Below, one piece after another: positions 62,374 to 64,000 of a DNA stretch of 64,000 nucleotides. The notes below the pieces were generated by a model, which saw only the letters and a list, made by a program, of their open reading frames with translations, was not told where the DNA came from and did not search any database. The stretch spans positions 44,628-108,627 of the forward strand of contig CAMVSV010000003.1 of NCBI GenBank assembly GCA_947170265.1, written 5' to 3'. The translations under genes were made by a program, and so were the position numbers. Numbering within the stretch: position 1 is the first letter of the stretch; each line of letters starts with the position of its first letter. This stretch comes from an uncultured Prevotella sp. (GTDB taxonomy: Bacteria; Bacteroidota; Bacteroidia; Bacteroidales; Bacteroidaceae).

Positions 62374-63645
62374 TTATTTCAGATAGAAGGGGCTTGAAAC
62401 TCCTACGCCATAGTTGCGCAGACTACCGTAGCGGCCTCCGCCTTCGTGATCCTGACACCAGGAACGACTCACAGCCTGCTTGCCATGCTTTGTATTCTTT
62501 ATCCAGTAACCAGTAACAGTACGGTGTGTGGGGATGCCAAGGACATTGCGCTGAATATTCCAAGACTTTGAGGTGATAACAACATCAACCACAGAACTGT
62601 CGTCAGCTTTTGCCAATGCAAGAGCTTTTGCCTTCAACGACTTGTTCATGGCACCAGCCTTCGGCATGGGCAGACGTTCAATGTTCTCGGGAGAGTTAGC
62701 AGCACACGCTTCTGCCAAAAGCTTGGCATACATTGCTGCACGGTTGGTTTCAAATGCCCAATCAGTGTCGAAACCGGTTTTTCCAAAGACTTCCTTATCC
62801 AAAATATTTTCAAGCGATGCCTTGTCGTCCTGTGTACCATCTACGCCTTCAAGCAGGAAACCATAGTTCAGTACCCTGCGAGCAGTATACTTTGCCTCTT
62901 CAAGTTCATCGTCTTCAAGATAGGCTCCTCTACCAGCGAGATCAAGAAAACAACCTTTGTCTTTATCTGTCACACCGAGAATATAACCGAAACCGCCACC
63001 ATTGCGTGAACAAACCAGTCCGGCATTTTTCAAATTCACAGTAGTGGTATGGTCGGGATTGCAGGTAATACCGCTTGCATGAATATTGAGGCTGTTTTTG
63101 ATGGCACCATAGAATTGCCAGTAACGACTCTGCTCTCCTTTCACTTCGTTGAGAATATAATATCCTGCTTCTCCCAATGCAGATATGGCACCAGCCTGCT
63201 CGGCAAGAAGAATCTTATTGTTTGCAGCATATCTGGCTTCCATTTGCTTACGCAACGCAATCATATCGTCGTTAGAAATGTCACCGCAGTTCATAAGCCA
63301 TGTATAGGCGTTGGTCATACCTTCCCTTTTGGCATTGTTCAAGTCTACGAATGTTGTCTCTGCCATGGTCCATGGTAGTTCTGGCATCTCCTTCACTCCA
63401 AGCACCTTCTTCGTAATTGTTTTATAAGCTTTCTGCTTTGCCTTCTGCATAGCTTTGTCAGAAACGTCTTTCACAGAGTTCTTGGCTTTATTCTCAACAG
63501 TGCTTACCACACCGTTTGCCTTGTTTTTAGCAGTATTCTTCAGTTTGTCACCAAGATTACCAAACTGCGCATTGGCAGTCATAGAGCAAGTTGCCATTAG
63601 CATCATTGCTGCTACTGTCCTTGTAAAAAATTGAGTTGTTTTCAT
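62374..63645 (-). CDS. Secreted protein of unknown function
   Basis: The 423-residue protein has a signal peptide (VAAMMLMATCSMTANAQ) and then a Lys/Ala-rich helical stretch (residues about 32-80) that begins GNLGDKLKNTAKNKANGVVS. The rest looks like a globular domain: LLAEQAGAISALGEAGYYIL, GLVCSRNGGGFGYILGV, and a C-terminal part with aromatic and Gly residues (VTGYWIKNTKHGKQAVSRSW, GGGRYGSLRNYGVG). I do not recognise a family or a catalytic motif. There is no lipobox and no C-terminal domain of the GQRV type, so it is probably periplasmic. It has a promoter at 63689-63719 and its own terminator. Confidence 0.8.
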   Translation of the reverse strand: MKTTQFFTRTVAAMMLMATCSMTANAQFGNLGDKLKNTAKNKANGVVSTVENKAKNSVKDVSDKAMQKAKQKAYKTITKKVLGVKEMPELPWTMAETTFVDLNNAKREGMTNAYTWLMNCGDISNDDMIALRKQMEARYAANNKILLAEQAGAISALGEAGYYILNEVKGEQSRYWQFYGAIKNSLNIHASGITCNPDHTTTVNLKNAGLVCSRNGGGFGYILGVTDKDKGCFLDLAGRGAYLEDDELEEAKYTARRVLNYGFLLEGVDGTQDDKASLENILDKEVFGKTGFDTDWAFETNRAAMYAKLLAEACAANSPENIERLPMPKAGAMNKSLKAKALALAKADDSSVVDVVITSKSWNIQRNVLGIPTHRTVTGYWIKNTKHGKQAVSRSWCQDHEGGGRYGSLRNYGVGVSSPFYLK

Positions 63646-63688
63646 TTACCTTACATATTTAGTTTTTTTAATGCAGTATCACTATGCG

Positions 63689-63719
63689 CAAAGATATGTA
63701 AAATAATCCAAAGTGACAA
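63689..63719 (-). promoter_or_regulatory. Predicted promoter of the secreted unknown gene
   Basis: On the minus strand TTG (63719-63717), exactly 20 bp and TATCTTTG (63696-63689) form a complete consensus, 43 bp before the ATG. Confidence 0.72.
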
Positions 63720-63734
63720 GAATATGAACAAAAA

Positions 63735-63766
63735 AAAGCCATCCGAGCATTAAATCGGATGGCTTT
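63735..63766 (-). terminator. Terminator of the GAPDH gene
   Basis: AAAGCCATCCGA (63735-63746) pairs with TCGGATGGCTTT (63755-63766), a perfect 12-bp stem, with a T-run (TTTT) next on the minus strand. Confidence 0.88.
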
Positions 63767-63796
63767 AAATATTGTAACTTATCTGCTGTTATCGCA

Positions 63797-64000
63797 TTAT
63801 TTGAGTTCAGCGAGATACTTGATGGTGCGAACCATCTGAGAAGTGTAAGAGTTCTCATTGTCGTACCAAGAAACAACCTGTACCTGGTAGGTGTCGTCGT
63901 CGATTTTGCTAACCATAGTCTGGGTAGCATCGAAGAGAGAACCATACTTCATACCGATGATGTCAGAAGAAACGATCTGATCCTCAGTGTAACCGAAGCT
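63797..64000 (-). CDS. gap: Glyceraldehyde-3-phosphate dehydrogenase, C-terminal part (cut by window edge)
   Basis: The last 67 codons before the TAA on the minus strand read [17 protein letters not shown], then [20 protein letters not shown], ending in [17 protein letters not shown] is the diagnostic C-terminal stretch of GAPDH with the Asn that contacts NAD. The start is outside the window. GAPDH oxidises glyceraldehyde-3-phosphate in glycolysis. Identification is firm; which form (NAD or NADP) cannot be seen. Confidence 0.96.
   Translation of the reverse strand, partial: SFGYTEDQIVSSDIIGMKYGSLFDATQTMVSKIDDDTYQVQVVSWYDNENSYTSQMVRTIKYLAELK

Overview
The window is a chromosomal segment of a Bacteroidota bacterium, most likely a member of Prevotellaceae (Prevotella, Segatella or a relative). 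The evidence is the repeated Bacteroidota promoter signature (TTG or TTTG, about 19-21 bp, then TAnnTTTG), the lack of obvious Shine-Dalgarno sites, lineage-typical genes (GldB-like lipoprotein, DUF4295, HU-TM-LysM protein, M6 peptidase) and secreted proteins ending in the 'YNLxGQRV...KGVYIxxGKK' C-terminal domain. Both ends cut genes: yidC at the left, and the GAPDH gene on the minus strand at the right.

Layout. 1-7.9 kb: yidC end, DUF1846, an S9 peptidase, an MFS transporter, a palindrome array, two small overlapping ORFs and a GldB-like lipoprotein. 7.9-12.4 kb (minus): an atypical LuxR-type regulator, nrdG, nrdD and a hemerythrin-LuxR regulator. 12.4-13.1 kb: a 700-bp divergent regulatory region with an inverted repeat, two good promoters and a candidate structured RNA. 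13.1-22.5 kb: a compact seven-gene operon (porin, imelysin lipoprotein, di-heme oxidoreductase lipoprotein, second porin, c-type cytochrome lipoprotein, double Rid-like protein, ResB-CcsA cytochrome c synthase). 22.6-36.7 kb: MscS channel, PBP1A, a siderophore/heme ABC permease and binding protein, DASS transporter, M6 protease, GT2 and an AspT-type transporter. 37.6-52.3 kb: mostly housekeeping (serS, HU genes, rimO, ftsY, L28/L33/DUF4295, cinA/pncC, tsaD, map, smpB, an EF-G paralogue, hemW, serB). 52.8-55.2 kb: two secreted proteins with near-identical C-terminal ends. 55.4-60.1 kb: a glycogen operon (debranching enzyme, GT4, GH57). 60.3-64 kb: lipid kinase, miaA, a secreted unknown and the GAPDH gene.

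The most unusual content is threefold. First, the 13.1-22.5 kb operon carries c-type cytochromes together with their own maturation factor, porins and an imelysin, opposite a hemerythrin-LuxR regulator with an inverted repeat and candidate RNA between them. Second, four intergenic arrays each hold four palindromes at an exact 22-bp period; three belong to one family and one has a different palindrome with the same geometry. Third, an EF-G paralogue has lost the catalytic histidine of its G3 motif. No rRNA, tRNA, CRISPR array, IS element or prophage was seen.
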